The position numbers were made by a program, and so were the translations under genes. DNA of 64,000 nt from Zhihengliuella alba (GTDB lineage: Bacteria > Actinomycetota > Actinomycetes > Actinomycetales > Micrococcaceae). The notes under the pieces are model-generated. The model did no database searches, was not told the origin of the DNA, and saw nothing but the letters and a program-made list of their open reading frames with translations. The DNA lies in assembly GCF_039538765.1 (NCBI RefSeq), contig NZ_BAABCJ010000006.1, positions 1 to 64,000 on the forward strand. Reading direction: 5' to 3'. Positions within the stretch are counted from its first letter, which is position 1. Every line of letters starts with the position of its first letter. Positions 46,136-54,182 of this stretch are shown one piece after another.

Positions 46136-47154
46136 AGCGTCAGGAGCACCTTGGTGGCGCGGCGCTCGTCCATGGCCCGGTAGGCCTCGGCCGCCTGCTC
46201 GAGGGGCAGCTCGAGGTCGAAGACGGCGCCCGGATCGATCTCGTCCCTCATGATCAGGTCGATCAGCTCCGGCAGGAACCGACGCACGGGCGCGGGCCCG
46301 CCGAGCAGGCTCACCGTCGCGAAGAAGAGGTCCAGGCCGTCCAGTTCCACGCCGTGGCTGACGCCGACGTAGCCGACGTGGCCGCCGGGCCGGGTCGCGT
46401 GGATCGCCTGCAGCATCGACTCCTGGGTGCCGACGGCCTCAATGGTCGAGTGGGCCCCGTAGCCGCCGGTCAGCTCCTTGATCCGGGCCACGCCGGCGTC
46501 GCCGCGCTCCTCGACGATGTCCGTGGCGCCGAACCCCTTCGCCAGTGCCTGGCGGTCGGCGTGGCGGGACATCGCGATGACGCGTTCGGCGCCGAGCCGC
46601 CGGGCGGCGAGGATCGCCAGCAGTCCCACGGCGCCGTCGCCGACGACGGCCACGGTCTTGCCGGGCCCGGCCTCCGCTGCGACGGCGCCGAACCATCCGG
46701 TCCCGAGCACGTCGGAGGCGGCGAGGAGGCTGCGCAGCTGCGCCGGGGTGGGCTCGCCGTCGACCTTGACCAGGGTGCCGTCCGCCAGGGGAATCCGGGC
46801 GTACTCGGCCTGCGTGCCGACCGAGCCCATCATCACCTGGTGGATGCAGCGGGACTGGAAACCGGCCGCGCAGATCTCGCAGGTGTTGTCCGAGGCGACG
46901 AACGACCCGACGACGAAGTCGCCGACGGCGACGTCCTGGACGGCGTCTCCGGTGGCTTCGACGACGCCCACGTACTCGTGGCCCATCGGCGTGGGTCCGC
47001 GGACCTCCTCGATCCCGCGGTAGGGCCAGAGGTCGGAACCGCAGACGCAGGTGGCGGTGACGCGGATGACCGCGTCGGTGGGCTCGACGACGGTGGGCTT
47101 CTCGATCTCGTCGACCCGGATGTCTCCGGGGGCGTGCATGACGACGGCGCGCAT
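46132..47154 (-). CDS. zinc-dependent alcohol dehydrogenase family protein
   Basis: A 340-residue medium-chain dehydrogenase. The catalytic zinc region is TATCVCGSDLWPYRG and GHEYVGVVEATG, the structural-zinc loop NTCEICAAGFQSRC, and the nucleotide-binding VAVVGDGAVGLLAILAARRLG. GAGGAGAAG precedes the ATG at 47154; an ORF start 77 codons upstream is not credible. It forms an operon with the MFS gene and is divergent from an XRE regulator with inverted repeats between. Typical substrates of this subgroup are small alcohols or aldehydes; none can be assigned here. Confidence 0.86.
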   Translation of the reverse strand: MRAVVMHAPGDIRVDEIEKPTVVEPTDAVIRVTATCVCGSDLWPYRGIEEVRGPTPMGHEYVGVVEATGDAVQDVAVGDFVVGSFVASDNTCEICAAGFQSRCIHQVMMGSVGTQAEYARIPLADGTLVKVDGEPTPAQLRSLLAASDVLGTGWFGAVAAEAGPGKTVAVVGDGAVGLLAILAARRLGAERVIAMSRHADRQALAKGFGATDIVEERGDAGVARIKELTGGYGAHSTIEAVGTQESMLQAIHATRPGGHVGYVGVSHGVELDGLDLFFATVSLLGGPAPVRRFLPELIDLIMRDEIDPGAVFDLELPLEQAAEAYRAMDERRATKVLLTL

Positions 47155-47214
47155 GGCTTCTCCTCGTGTCAGTTCATTCATCGCCGTCCACCACACCACG
47201 GCCCGGCGGCGCGT

Positions 47215-47268
47215 GGGAGTCCCGCTCGAGACGGGTACCGGCAGGGACTCCCCCGGGACCGGTTCCCG
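47215..47268. promoter_or_regulatory. inverted repeats between the alcohol dehydrogenase operon and XRE regulator
   Basis: GGGAGTCCC at 47215-47223 and its exact complement GGGACTCCC at 47244-47252 are spaced 20 bases apart. A second symmetrical element, CGGGA-CCGGT-TCCCG, lies at 47254-47268, just 16 bases before the XRE start codon. These are likely binding sites for the XRE protein. Confidence 0.58.
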
Positions 47269-47284
47269 TCCTACCGTTGGAGCC

Positions 47285-48256
47285 ATGGACAACCGATCCG
47301 AGGTCCGCGACTTCCTGGTCACGCGGAGGGAGAAGGTCTCGCCGGGCGATGTGGGGCTGCCGGCGGGCACCAATCGCCGCGTCAAGGGCCTGCGCCGCAG
47401 CGAGGTCGCGGCTCTGGCCGGGGTGAACGTCGAGTACTACACCAAGCTGGAGCGCGGCGCGATCAGCGGCGCCTCCCCCGAGGTACTCGACGCCCTCGCC
47501 AAGGCGCTGCAGCTGGACGACGCCGAGCGGGCCTACCTGTTCGACCTGGCGCACGCCGCCAGCCCGGTGGCGCGTTCGCCCCGCCGTCGCAACTCGAAGG
47601 GGTGGCAGCCCCACCCGAGCCTGCAGTGGACGCTCGACGCGATCACCGCCGGCCCGGCGTTCCTGCGGAACGGCCGCCTGGACCTGCTCGCTGCCAACGC
47701 CCTGGCGCGGGCGTTCTACCAGGACGTGTATGACATGCCGGGCCAGCCGCCGAACCTGGCCCGCTTCACGTTCCTCGACGAGCGGGCCCACCGGTTCTAC
47801 CCCGACTGGGACGCGTTCGCCGAGGTGACGGTCTCGATCCTCCGCACCGAGGCCGGGCGGGACCCGCACAACAAGGAGCTCCACGACCTCATCGGGGAGC
47901 TCTCCACCCGCGACGAGGTGTTCCGGCGTCTCTGGGGAGCCCACAATGTGCGGCACCACGGCACCGGTTTCAAGACGTTCGACCATGCGGTGGTGGGCGA
48001 GCTGACCCTCGCCTACGAGGGCATGGCGCTGGAGGCGGAGCCGGGGCTGACACTGACGGTGTACGCGGCCGAACCCGGGTCGCCGTCCGCCGAGCGCCTG
48101 CAGCTGCTCGCCTCCTGGGCGGCCAGCGGGGAGCGGGCCCCGGCCGGCGAGGACCTCGCCTCCACCGGTGAAGGCGCTGCTCCGACCCGCCGGGACCAGG
48201 CGCCGGCCGCCCCGGCCGCGGACCGTCGGCGGTCCGCGCGCGGCGAGACGGCCTAG
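47285..48256 (+). CDS. XRE family regulator with MmyB-like ligand domain
   Basis: A 323-residue regulator: N-terminal helix-turn-helix (RRVKGLRRSEVAALAGVNVE, then YYTKLERG, residues about 30-70) and a MmyB-type C-terminal domain (NGRLDLLAANALARAFYQDV, NLARFTFLDERAHRFYPDW, GFKTFDHAVVGELTLAYE). This type is common next to oxidoreductase or efflux genes in actinobacteria. The last 50 residues are a low-complexity Ala/Pro/Arg tail. It is divergent from the dehydrogenase/MFS operon, its probable target. Confidence 0.85.
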   Translation: MDNRSEVRDFLVTRREKVSPGDVGLPAGTNRRVKGLRRSEVAALAGVNVEYYTKLERGAISGASPEVLDALAKALQLDDAERAYLFDLAHAASPVARSPRRRNSKGWQPHPSLQWTLDAITAGPAFLRNGRLDLLAANALARAFYQDVYDMPGQPPNLARFTFLDERAHRFYPDWDAFAEVTVSILRTEAGRDPHNKELHDLIGELSTRDEVFRRLWGAHNVRHHGTGFKTFDHAVVGELTLAYEGMALEAEPGLTLTVYAAEPGSPSAERLQLLASWAASGERAPAGEDLASTGEGAAPTRRDQAPAAPAADRRRSARGETA

Positions 48257-48267
48257 AGGCGGGCCCG

Positions 48268-49488
48268 GTGAACGGCAGGTCCGCCGGAACAGATCGCCCC
48301 CACGATGGTCGAGGTGGCAGGGGGCCGCGGCTGGCACGCGGCTCGGCAGCCGTGCTGCATCCGGTGGTGGCGATCGGCTCGGTGATGGTGCTCGCGGTGC
48401 TGTCCGGGTGCGCGGGCGGCCCCGCGAGCGAGCCGGGCGGGTCCGCCGCGCCGGGCCGGACTGAGTCAGGCCAGACCACGGCGAGCGCGTCAGCTGACGA
48501 GCCGTCGGCGCTCGACGTCTCGACGATCGCGTCCGGCCTCGACGCGCCGTGGTCCATCGCCTTCCTCGGCGACACGGCCCTGGTGAGCGAACGGGACTCG
48601 GGGAGAATCGTCGAGCTCGGCGCCGACGGTGCCGCGCGCGACGTCGGCACGGTGGCGGGCGCGACGCCGCGTGGCGAGGGCGGCCTGCTCGGAATCGCCG
48701 TCCGCGAGGACTACCTGTACGTGTATTTCACGGCCGAGGACGAGAATCGGATCGAGCGGTACCCGTTGACGGGCGACCCGGGCGCTCTGGGCCTCGGCGA
48801 GCCTGAGCCCCTCCTCGGCGGGGCGGACGGCCTCGACGGGTTCGACGCGCCGGACGCCGCGAGCTATCACAACGGCGGCCGGATCGCGTTCGGACCGGAC
48901 GGCATGCTCTACGCGACCGTCGGCGACGCGGGCGATCCATCCAGCGCCCAGGACCGGCGGGACCTGAACGGCACGATTCTCCGCCTGACCCCCGGCGGCG
49001 GGGTGCCCGAGGACAATCCGTTCGACGGCTCCCCCGTGTACAGCTACGGGCACCGCAACCCGCAGGGTCTCGCCTGGGACGCGAACAGGACGCTGTACGC
49101 GAGCGAGTTCGGCCAGAACACGTGGGACGAGCTCAACGTCATCGAGCCCGGCGCGAACTATGGCTGGCCCGAGGTCGAGGGCGTCGGCGGGGACGACCGC
49201 TTCACCGACCCGGTCCAGCAGTGGTCGCCCGCCGACGCGAGTCCGAGCGGCGTGGCGGTCGCCGGGAGCGGCCTCTGGATCGCCAACCTGCGCGGTGAGC
49301 GCCTCCGCGAGGTCCCCCTGGACGATCTGGCGGGCTCGACGGAGCACCTGGTCGGCGAGCACGGGCGACTCCGCGACGTCGCCGCGGCACCGGACGGCTC
49401 GCTGTGGATGCTCACCAACAACACCGACGGCCGCGGCACGCCCGGCCCCGACGACGACCGCATCCTGCGCGTCGAGCTGACGCCCTAG
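48268..49488 (+). CDS. PQQ-dependent sugar dehydrogenase-like lipoprotein
   Basis: A 406-residue glucose/sorbosone dehydrogenase-type protein. The signal segment PVVAIGSVMVLAVLSGCAGG gives a lipobox L-S-G-C (Cys about residue 48). The beta-propeller has GLDAPWSIAFLGD, RGEGGLLGIAVRED, YHNGGRIAFGPDGMLYATVG with the conserved catalytic His in Y-H-N-G-G, YSYGHRNPQGLAWD and GANYGWPEVEG. The GTG start has AGAGGCGGG upstream, only 11 bases after the XRE stop. It should oxidise aldose sugars outside the membrane. PQQ synthesis genes are not in the window, so the cofactor question is open. Confidence 0.84.
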   Translation: MNGRSAGTDRPHDGRGGRGPRLARGSAAVLHPVVAIGSVMVLAVLSGCAGGPASEPGGSAAPGRTESGQTTASASADEPSALDVSTIASGLDAPWSIAFLGDTALVSERDSGRIVELGADGAARDVGTVAGATPRGEGGLLGIAVREDYLYVYFTAEDENRIERYPLTGDPGALGLGEPEPLLGGADGLDGFDAPDAASYHNGGRIAFGPDGMLYATVGDAGDPSSAQDRRDLNGTILRLTPGGGVPEDNPFDGSPVYSYGHRNPQGLAWDANRTLYASEFGQNTWDELNVIEPGANYGWPEVEGVGGDDRFTDPVQQWSPADASPSGVAVAGSGLWIANLRGERLREVPLDDLAGSTEHLVGEHGRLRDVAAAPDGSLWMLTNNTDGRGTPGPDDDRILRVELTP

Positions 49489-49506
49489 CCCGGTCAGCCT
49501 GGGAAT

Positions 49507-49528
49507 CGCTGCCGCACCGTCGGCAGCG
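49507..49528. terminator. short hairpin between convergent genes
   Basis: CGCTGCCG (49507-49514) pairs with CGGCAGCG (49521-49528) over a 6-base loop in the 90-base gap between the sugar dehydrogenase and the mannitol dehydrogenase, which converge. Confidence 0.55.
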
Positions 49529-49578
49529 GCCTGCCCGGCCGCAGCGGGGTCACGGAACCGGGCCTCCCGGTCCGCGGA

Positions 49579-51141
49579 TCAGGCCAGGCCGGCCCAACCC
49601 GAGTCGCGGAGCGCCTCGAGCGTCGCCCGCGAGCCCACCGCCTTGAAGCTGCGCAGCGCGGCGAGGTAGTGCCGCGCGAACTCCTCGTGCTCCACCAGGT
49701 CGCCGAACAGCTCTGGATCGCGCAGGAACGCGAGCTCGTCCTCGCCCTGGCGGGCCGCCGCGGCCATCACCCGGTCCTTGAGCCGGTCGACGACGTCGAT
49801 CGGCTCGCCGGCCTCGTCCACGCCCTCCGCGTAGCGCGCCCAGGACGCGACGATCGCCGCGCTCAGGGCGACGGACCGCCCGGCGGACGCGCCGCCGTCG
49901 TTCAGGTTCTGCACGATCACCGGGACCAGCCAGGTGGGGATGCGGTCCGAGGACTCGGCGCAGAGCCGGGCGAGGGTGTCCCGGACCTGCTCGTTGGAGA
50001 ACCGCTCGAGGAGCTTGGCCTGGTAGGCGGCCAGGTCGATGCCGGGGACCGGCTTGAGCGTGGGCTCGCCCTCGCGGCGCATGTACTGGGCGAAGAACTC
50101 GGCGAACAGGGGGTCCTGCGCGGCCTCGTGCGCGTAGCGGTAGCCGGCCAGGTAGCCGGTGTAGGCCATCGCCTGGTGCGTGGCGTTGAGCAGGCGCAGC
50201 TTCATGAGCTCGTAGGGCTCGACGTCGTCCACCACCTGGACGCCGGCCTGCTCGAACGGCGGTCGGCCGGCGGGGAAGTCGTCCTCGAGCACCCACTGGA
50301 TGTAGTCCTCGCAGACCACGGGCCAGCGGTCGGCGATGCCGTACTCGGCGGCGACGGCGGCCCGGTCGGCGTCCGTGGTCACCGGGGTGATCCGGTCCAC
50401 CATGGAGTTCGGGAACGCGACGTGCTCGCGGATCCAGGCGGCGAGGTCCGGGTCCTTGGCCTCGGCGAACGCGGTGAAGACCGTGCGGGCCAGGTGCCCG
50501 TTGCCCTGGATGTTGTCGCAGCTCATCACGGTGAACGGCGCGGTGCCCGCGGCACGACGGCGGCGCAGCGCCTCGGTGATGTAGCCGAACGTGGTGGTGG
50601 GGGTTGCTCCGGTGCCGGATTCGGCGGTGAAGTCCGCGGCGAGGTCGGCCGCGACGGCGGGGGTGTCCGCGAGGAACTCCCCCGTGCGGGGGTTGTAGTT
50701 GTAGCCGCCCTCGGTGACCGTCAGGGAGACGATCCGGACGCCCGGATCCGTCAGCCGGGCGAGGACGGCCTCGGGCTCGTCGGGCGCGAAGAGGTACTCG
50801 GCGAGGGAACCGATGACGCGGGCGTCGCGGCTGCCGTCCGGGGATTTCTCGACCAGCGTGTAGAGGCCGTCCTGGGTCGTGAGCGCATCGCGCATCGCGG
50901 CGTCGTGCGGCATGAGGCCCACGCCGCAGATCGCCCAGTCCAGGGCCAGACCGCTGTTCATCAACCGGTCCAGGTAGAGCGCCTGGTGGGCGCGGTGGAA
51001 GCCACCGACCCCGAAGTGGACGATCCCCACGCGCCGGGCGGCGGGATCGTAGCCGGGCACCCGGGCCCCGCCGGTGGCGGCGGCGTCGAGCGTCCGGAGC
51101 GAGAGGTCGACGGCGGATTGCGCCGCAGTGGGTTCGTTCAT
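49579..51141 (-). CDS. mannitol dehydrogenase family (long-chain polyol) oxidoreductase
   Basis: A 520-residue polyol-specific long-chain dehydrogenase. IVHFGVGGFHRAHQALYLD holds the nucleotide-binding glycine motif, FPNSMVDRITP the family signature, and KLRLLNATHQAMAY supplies the K-x4-N-x2-H catalytic set. It oxidises mannitol, arabitol or related polyols to the ketose with NAD. The ATG at 51141 is chosen for a CGGAGT site; an upstream in-frame start is not. It lies alone, but GCTCA-type motifs upstream match those beside the SorC gene and polyol transporter. Confidence 0.88.
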   Translation of the reverse strand: MNEPTAAQSAVDLSLRTLDAAATGGARVPGYDPAARRVGIVHFGVGGFHRAHQALYLDRLMNSGLALDWAICGVGLMPHDAAMRDALTTQDGLYTLVEKSPDGSRDARVIGSLAEYLFAPDEPEAVLARLTDPGVRIVSLTVTEGGYNYNPRTGEFLADTPAVAADLAADFTAESGTGATPTTTFGYITEALRRRRAAGTAPFTVMSCDNIQGNGHLARTVFTAFAEAKDPDLAAWIREHVAFPNSMVDRITPVTTDADRAAVAAEYGIADRWPVVCEDYIQWVLEDDFPAGRPPFEQAGVQVVDDVEPYELMKLRLLNATHQAMAYTGYLAGYRYAHEAAQDPLFAEFFAQYMRREGEPTLKPVPGIDLAAYQAKLLERFSNEQVRDTLARLCAESSDRIPTWLVPVIVQNLNDGGASAGRSVALSAAIVASWARYAEGVDEAGEPIDVVDRLKDRVMAAAARQGEDELAFLRDPELFGDLVEHEEFARHYLAALRSFKAVGSRATLEALRDSGWAGLA

Positions 51142-51247
51142 GACTGACTCCGCTCGTCTAGTGGGCGCGGCGCCGCCTCTCCGGGCCTCCGGCCACTCGG
51201 GGCGGCCCGGTCGGGTGATGCGGCGCACAATCGTGGACCCAGCCTAA

Positions 51248-51277
51248 CATTTGAGCGCAAGCCTTGTCTCATATGAG
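51248..51277 (-). promoter_or_regulatory. SorC-like operator motifs upstream of the mannitol dehydrogenase
   Basis: CATTTGAGC at 51248-51256 (GCTCAAATG on the coding strand) and the perfect palindrome CTCATATGAG at 51268-51277, followed by C to give GCTCATATGAG on the coding strand, match the GCTCAnnTG motif found four times at 31302-31410. They lie 107-136 bases upstream of the start codon. Confidence 0.58.
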
Positions 51278-51334
51278 CGGGTGGACTTCTCGTCGGCGCA
51301 CGCTCTGGACTTCCGGCCGGGGGTCGGCTGGACT

Positions 51335-51380
51335 GGCGAGACCCGGCGAGACCAGACCGGCGAGTCCGAATCGGCGAGAC
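51335..51380. repeat. four GGCGAG(A/T) repeats before the small membrane protein gene
   Basis: GGCGAGACC-like units start at 51335, 51345, 51359 and 51373 (spacings 10, 14, 14), within 85 bases of the start codon at 51417. The rest of the 275-base gap holds the operator motifs described separately. Confidence 0.5.
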
Positions 51381-51416
51381 CAGGCAGGGCCGAGCAATGA
51401 GAGGCGATGATGCGAG

Positions 51417-51899
51417 ATGACCGATCAGATGCGCACACGGAGGGGCACACGGTCGGGCACGGGCTCGGACACACGGTCGAGTGCGGCCGGCGTGGCAGGA
51501 GCCCTCCTCTGGCTGGTCGCCGGACTGGTGCTCGGAGCCGCCGTCTTCTACGTGGGCAACTGGGGCTACTCCACCCTGTTCGGCGCGTCCGCCGGGGCCG
51601 GGGCCGGGGCCCTGCTCGGCGCCCTGCTGGTCCTGCTGGCGGTCCTGGCCACCGCGCTCCTGGCGGCCCGGTCGCGGGCCGCCGCGCTCGGGCTGCTGCT
51701 CTGCCTCGTCGCCCTCGCCGTCGCGGGGGTGCTGCCGCGACTGCTCGGACTCCCCTTGGCCTTCAGCGGGCTCGGCCCCCTCCCGGGCTTCGCGGAGCTC
51801 CTCGACTCGACCCGGATGAGCCCGGTGACGTTCCTGCTGATCGGTCTGGCCGGCGGCCTCCTCATTCCCCGGAGGGACCGGGGCCGCCGGGCGGAGTGA
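51417..51899 (+). CDS. small integral membrane protein of unknown function
   Basis: A 160-residue protein. A basic Thr/Arg/Ser-rich N-terminus is followed by four hydrophobic segments: AGALLWLVAGLVLGAAVFYV, GALLGALLVLLAVLATALLA, ALGLLLCLVALAVAGVLPRL and TFLLIGLAGGLLIPR. It has no recognised family. The short charged RRDRGRRAE end is cytoplasmic if the N-terminus is inside. ATG at 51417 follows an AGAGG stretch 17-21 bases upstream and a closer GCGAG. It is transcribed alone and ends before a strong bidirectional hairpin. Confidence 0.6.
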   Translation: MTDQMRTRRGTRSGTGSDTRSSAAGVAGALLWLVAGLVLGAAVFYVGNWGYSTLFGASAGAGAGALLGALLVLLAVLATALLAARSRAAALGLLLCLVALAVAGVLPRLLGLPLAFSGLGPLPGFAELLDSTRMSPVTFLLIGLAGGLLIPRRDRGRRAE

Positions 51900-51958
51900 C
51901 CGCGGGCCGAGTGACCGCGGGCGGGGCACCGAGCGGTCCGGCGCCGCTGCGGACAGCG

Positions 51959-51992
51959 GCGGGCCGCGCCCACCGGGGTGGACGCGGCCCGC
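51959..51992. terminator. bidirectional terminator between the membrane protein and metQ-like genes
   Basis: An outer stem of ten perfect pairs (51959-51968 with 51983-51992), one C-A mismatch, then an inner CCACC/GGTGG stem. It lies 26 bases before the end of the leftward MetQ-like gene and 60 bases after the rightward gene. A 14-base word, GAGTGACCGCGGGC, is repeated twice just before it. Confidence 0.72.
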
Positions 51993-52017
51993 GCTGGGGA
52001 CGCTTCGGGGGCTCGGG

Positions 52018-52899
52018 TCAGCCCTTCGGCTTCCACTGCTCGAAGTCGGCGGCGACATCGCGGTCCCACGGGGTCCCGAGGGCGCCGTCGATGTAGTCCT
52101 GGAACCAGGCCTCGACCTCCGGCGACTGGAGGGCCGCCTGCAGCGCCTTGCCCTTCTCCGTCTCGGCGAAGCCGGGCTGCCCGGCCACGAGGCAGATGTA
52201 CGGCAGCGCCTCCTCGATGGACTCGAAGGCCAGCGCATCGGCCGGCGTGTGGCCGATCTCGGCGGCCAGACGGACGAACATGAAGCCGGCGTCGACGTCG
52301 GGCAGCGTGGTGGCGAGGGACTGCTGGTCCACCTCGACGAACTCGAAGTTCTTCGGGTTCGCCGTGATGTCCCGCTGGGACAGCTCGATGACGGACTTGG
52401 ACTCGTCCACCTCGATCAGCCCCGCCTGCGCCAGCAGCTTCAGGCCCCGGCCGTTGTTGGAGGGGTCCACGGGCAGGGCGATCTGCGCCCCGTCCGGCAG
52501 CTCCTCGAGGGAGGCGTGCTTCTCGCTCCAGAGGCCGGCGGGCGACGAGTAGACGTAGAAGCTCGCCTCGAGCTCCAGGTTGTTGTCCGCCGCGAACTGC
52601 TCCAGGTAGGCCCCGTGCTGGAAGAAGTTCGCATCGTACTCGCCATTGGCGACGGCGATGTTCGGCTGGACGATGTCCGTCACGAACGTCGGCTTCAGCT
52701 CCCACCCCTCCTCCGCGAGCAGCTCCTTCGCGATCTTCAGCGGCTCCTGGTAGGGCGCGGACTCGGTGGCGATGATGGTGATGGTCTTGTCCTCGGCGGC
52801 GCCGGCCAGACCGCAGCCGGTGGTGGCGGCCAGGCCGGCGATCGCCGCGGTGGCGGCCAGTCCGCGCAGTGCGGTGCGGCGGGTGATGTCGAAGGTCAT
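52018..52899 (-). CDS. MetQ/NlpA family substrate-binding protein
   Basis: A 293-residue binding protein: ITIIATESAPYQEPLKIAKE, LKPTFVTDIVQPNIAVANGE, DANFFQHGAYLEQF, QIALPVDPSNNGRGLKLLAQ. The signal region has a twin-arginine-like TRRTALRGLAATAAIAG and a weak lipobox ending T-T-G-C (Cys about 29). An AAGGAG site precedes the ATG at 52899. It overlaps the DszC-like gene and is the last gene of the riboswitch-controlled operon. MetQ receptors bind methionine, but with monooxygenases in the same operon another sulfur compound is possible. Confidence 0.84.
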   Translation of the reverse strand: MTFDITRRTALRGLAATAAIAGLAATTGCGLAGAAEDKTITIIATESAPYQEPLKIAKELLAEEGWELKPTFVTDIVQPNIAVANGEYDANFFQHGAYLEQFAADNNLELEASFYVYSSPAGLWSEKHASLEELPDGAQIALPVDPSNNGRGLKLLAQAGLIEVDESKSVIELSQRDITANPKNFEFVEVDQQSLATTLPDVDAGFMFVRLAAEIGHTPADALAFESIEEALPYICLVAGQPGFAETEKGKALQAALQSPEVEAWFQDYIDGALGTPWDRDVAADFEQWKPKG

Positions 52900-54182
52900 G
52901 CGTTCTCCTTGAGTTCCTCGGATGCGAGCGGTGAGGTCTGCGTGGCGGCACCGCCGCGGACGGCGTCGCCGATGGCGCTGAGCCCCTCCGGGGTGGTCCC
53001 GTTGATGTAGTAGTCCCCGAGCGAGCGCGCCCGGAAGGCGATGGGGTTGTGGGTGGCCACCGTCTGGGCGTTCCGCCAGTGCCGGTCCAGCCCCTTGGCG
53101 GAGCTGGTCGCCGAGGCGCCGACGGTCTGGAAGAGGGCCTGCGCGGCGCCGAGCGCCAGCTCGGGGACGCTGACGTGGGCCGCCTCGACGGCGAGCTCGG
53201 CGGCGTACGCCTCGGCGGGCACGTCGCCCGGTTCGCTGGAGCGGCGGACCGCGCAGACATCCCAGGCGGCGTCGAGCGCGCGCGCCGCGGCGACCACGGC
53301 GGCCTCCGCCGCGAAGGCCTGCGCCGCGATCCGCCCCACCTCCGCCTGGATCAGCGGGTCCTCCCGGAACGGCACGCCGGATCCCGTGTTGAAGGTGCGC
53401 TTGCGGCCGGCGACGAGCGCGGCGGCGTCGTCCCGGGCCGCGCGCGCGATCCCGGCCTGCACGGCGAGCAGCACCAGCTGGAAGAAGGCCGCCTCGTGCA
53501 CCGCCTCCTGGCTGCCCTTCACGCGCGGCAGGACGTCGGCGTCGTCCACGGCCACCGCGTCGAACTCGGTGGTGCCCGTGCCGGTGAGACGCTGGCCGAA
53601 GCCGTCCCAGTCGTCGTGCACCCGCACGCCGTCGGCGTCGACGCGGACGACGGCGAACTGCCGTTCCCCGGTCGACTCGCCGCCCGGCCCGGTCACCTGG
53701 GCGCTGACGCGCGTGTAGGTGGAGTAGATGGTGCCGGTGCAGTAGTACTTCTCCCCGGTGAGCCGCCAGCCGCCGTCCGCGCCGCGGGCGAGCGAGGTGT
53801 TGAGCTCGCCGAGGGCGTTGCCGCCGCGCTCGGTCGACGCGTTGCCCACCGTCTCCCCCGCGACCAGCCGGGCGTACCACCGGGCCCGGACGTCCTCGGG
53901 CTGCCAGAAGAGGGTCTCGGCGAACCCGAAGTGGGACCGGTACAGGTGCCCCACGTTGGAGTCGGCGGCGGAGAGGTCTACGAGCAGGCGGATCACCGTC
54001 TCGAGGCTCGCGCCGTAGCCGCCGTGCTCGGTGGGGACGCGCAGGGCGCCGAACCGCTCGGCGTCCAGCCAGGCGACCGGCTCGAAGGGGAGGACCCGCT
54101 CGCGGTCGCGCTCCCAGGCGCCGGCGGCGATGCGGGCGAACACGGGGGCGAAGCGCTCCCGCAGGATCTCGTACGTGCTCAC
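52896..54182 (-). CDS. acyl-CoA dehydrogenase-fold monooxygenase, DszC/SfnB-like (copy 1)
   Basis: A 428-residue flavoprotein of the acyl-CoA dehydrogenase superfamily: FGALRVPTEHGGYGASLETV, AAADSNVGHL-like SAADSNVGHLYRSHFGFAE, NASTERGGNALGEL, GEKYYCTGTIYSTY, VHDDWDGFGQRLTGTGTTEF, HWRNAQTVATHNP. The last is typical of the FMNH2-dependent DszC/SfnB sulfur-scavenging group rather than true acyl-CoA dehydrogenases. The GTG start overlaps the LLM monooxygenase stop by GTGA. A flavin reductase partner is not encoded in the window. About 45% alike by eye to the copy at 57543. Confidence 0.8.
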   Translation of the reverse strand: MSTYEILRERFAPVFARIAAGAWERDRERVLPFEPVAWLDAERFGALRVPTEHGGYGASLETVIRLLVDLSAADSNVGHLYRSHFGFAETLFWQPEDVRARWYARLVAGETVGNASTERGGNALGELNTSLARGADGGWRLTGEKYYCTGTIYSTYTRVSAQVTGPGGESTGERQFAVVRVDADGVRVHDDWDGFGQRLTGTGTTEFDAVAVDDADVLPRVKGSQEAVHEAAFFQLVLLAVQAGIARAARDDAAALVAGRKRTFNTGSGVPFREDPLIQAEVGRIAAQAFAAEAAVVAAARALDAAWDVCAVRRSSEPGDVPAEAYAAELAVEAAHVSVPELALGAAQALFQTVGASATSSAKGLDRHWRNAQTVATHNPIAFRARSLGDYYINGTTPEGLSAIGDAVRGGAATQTSPLASEELKENA

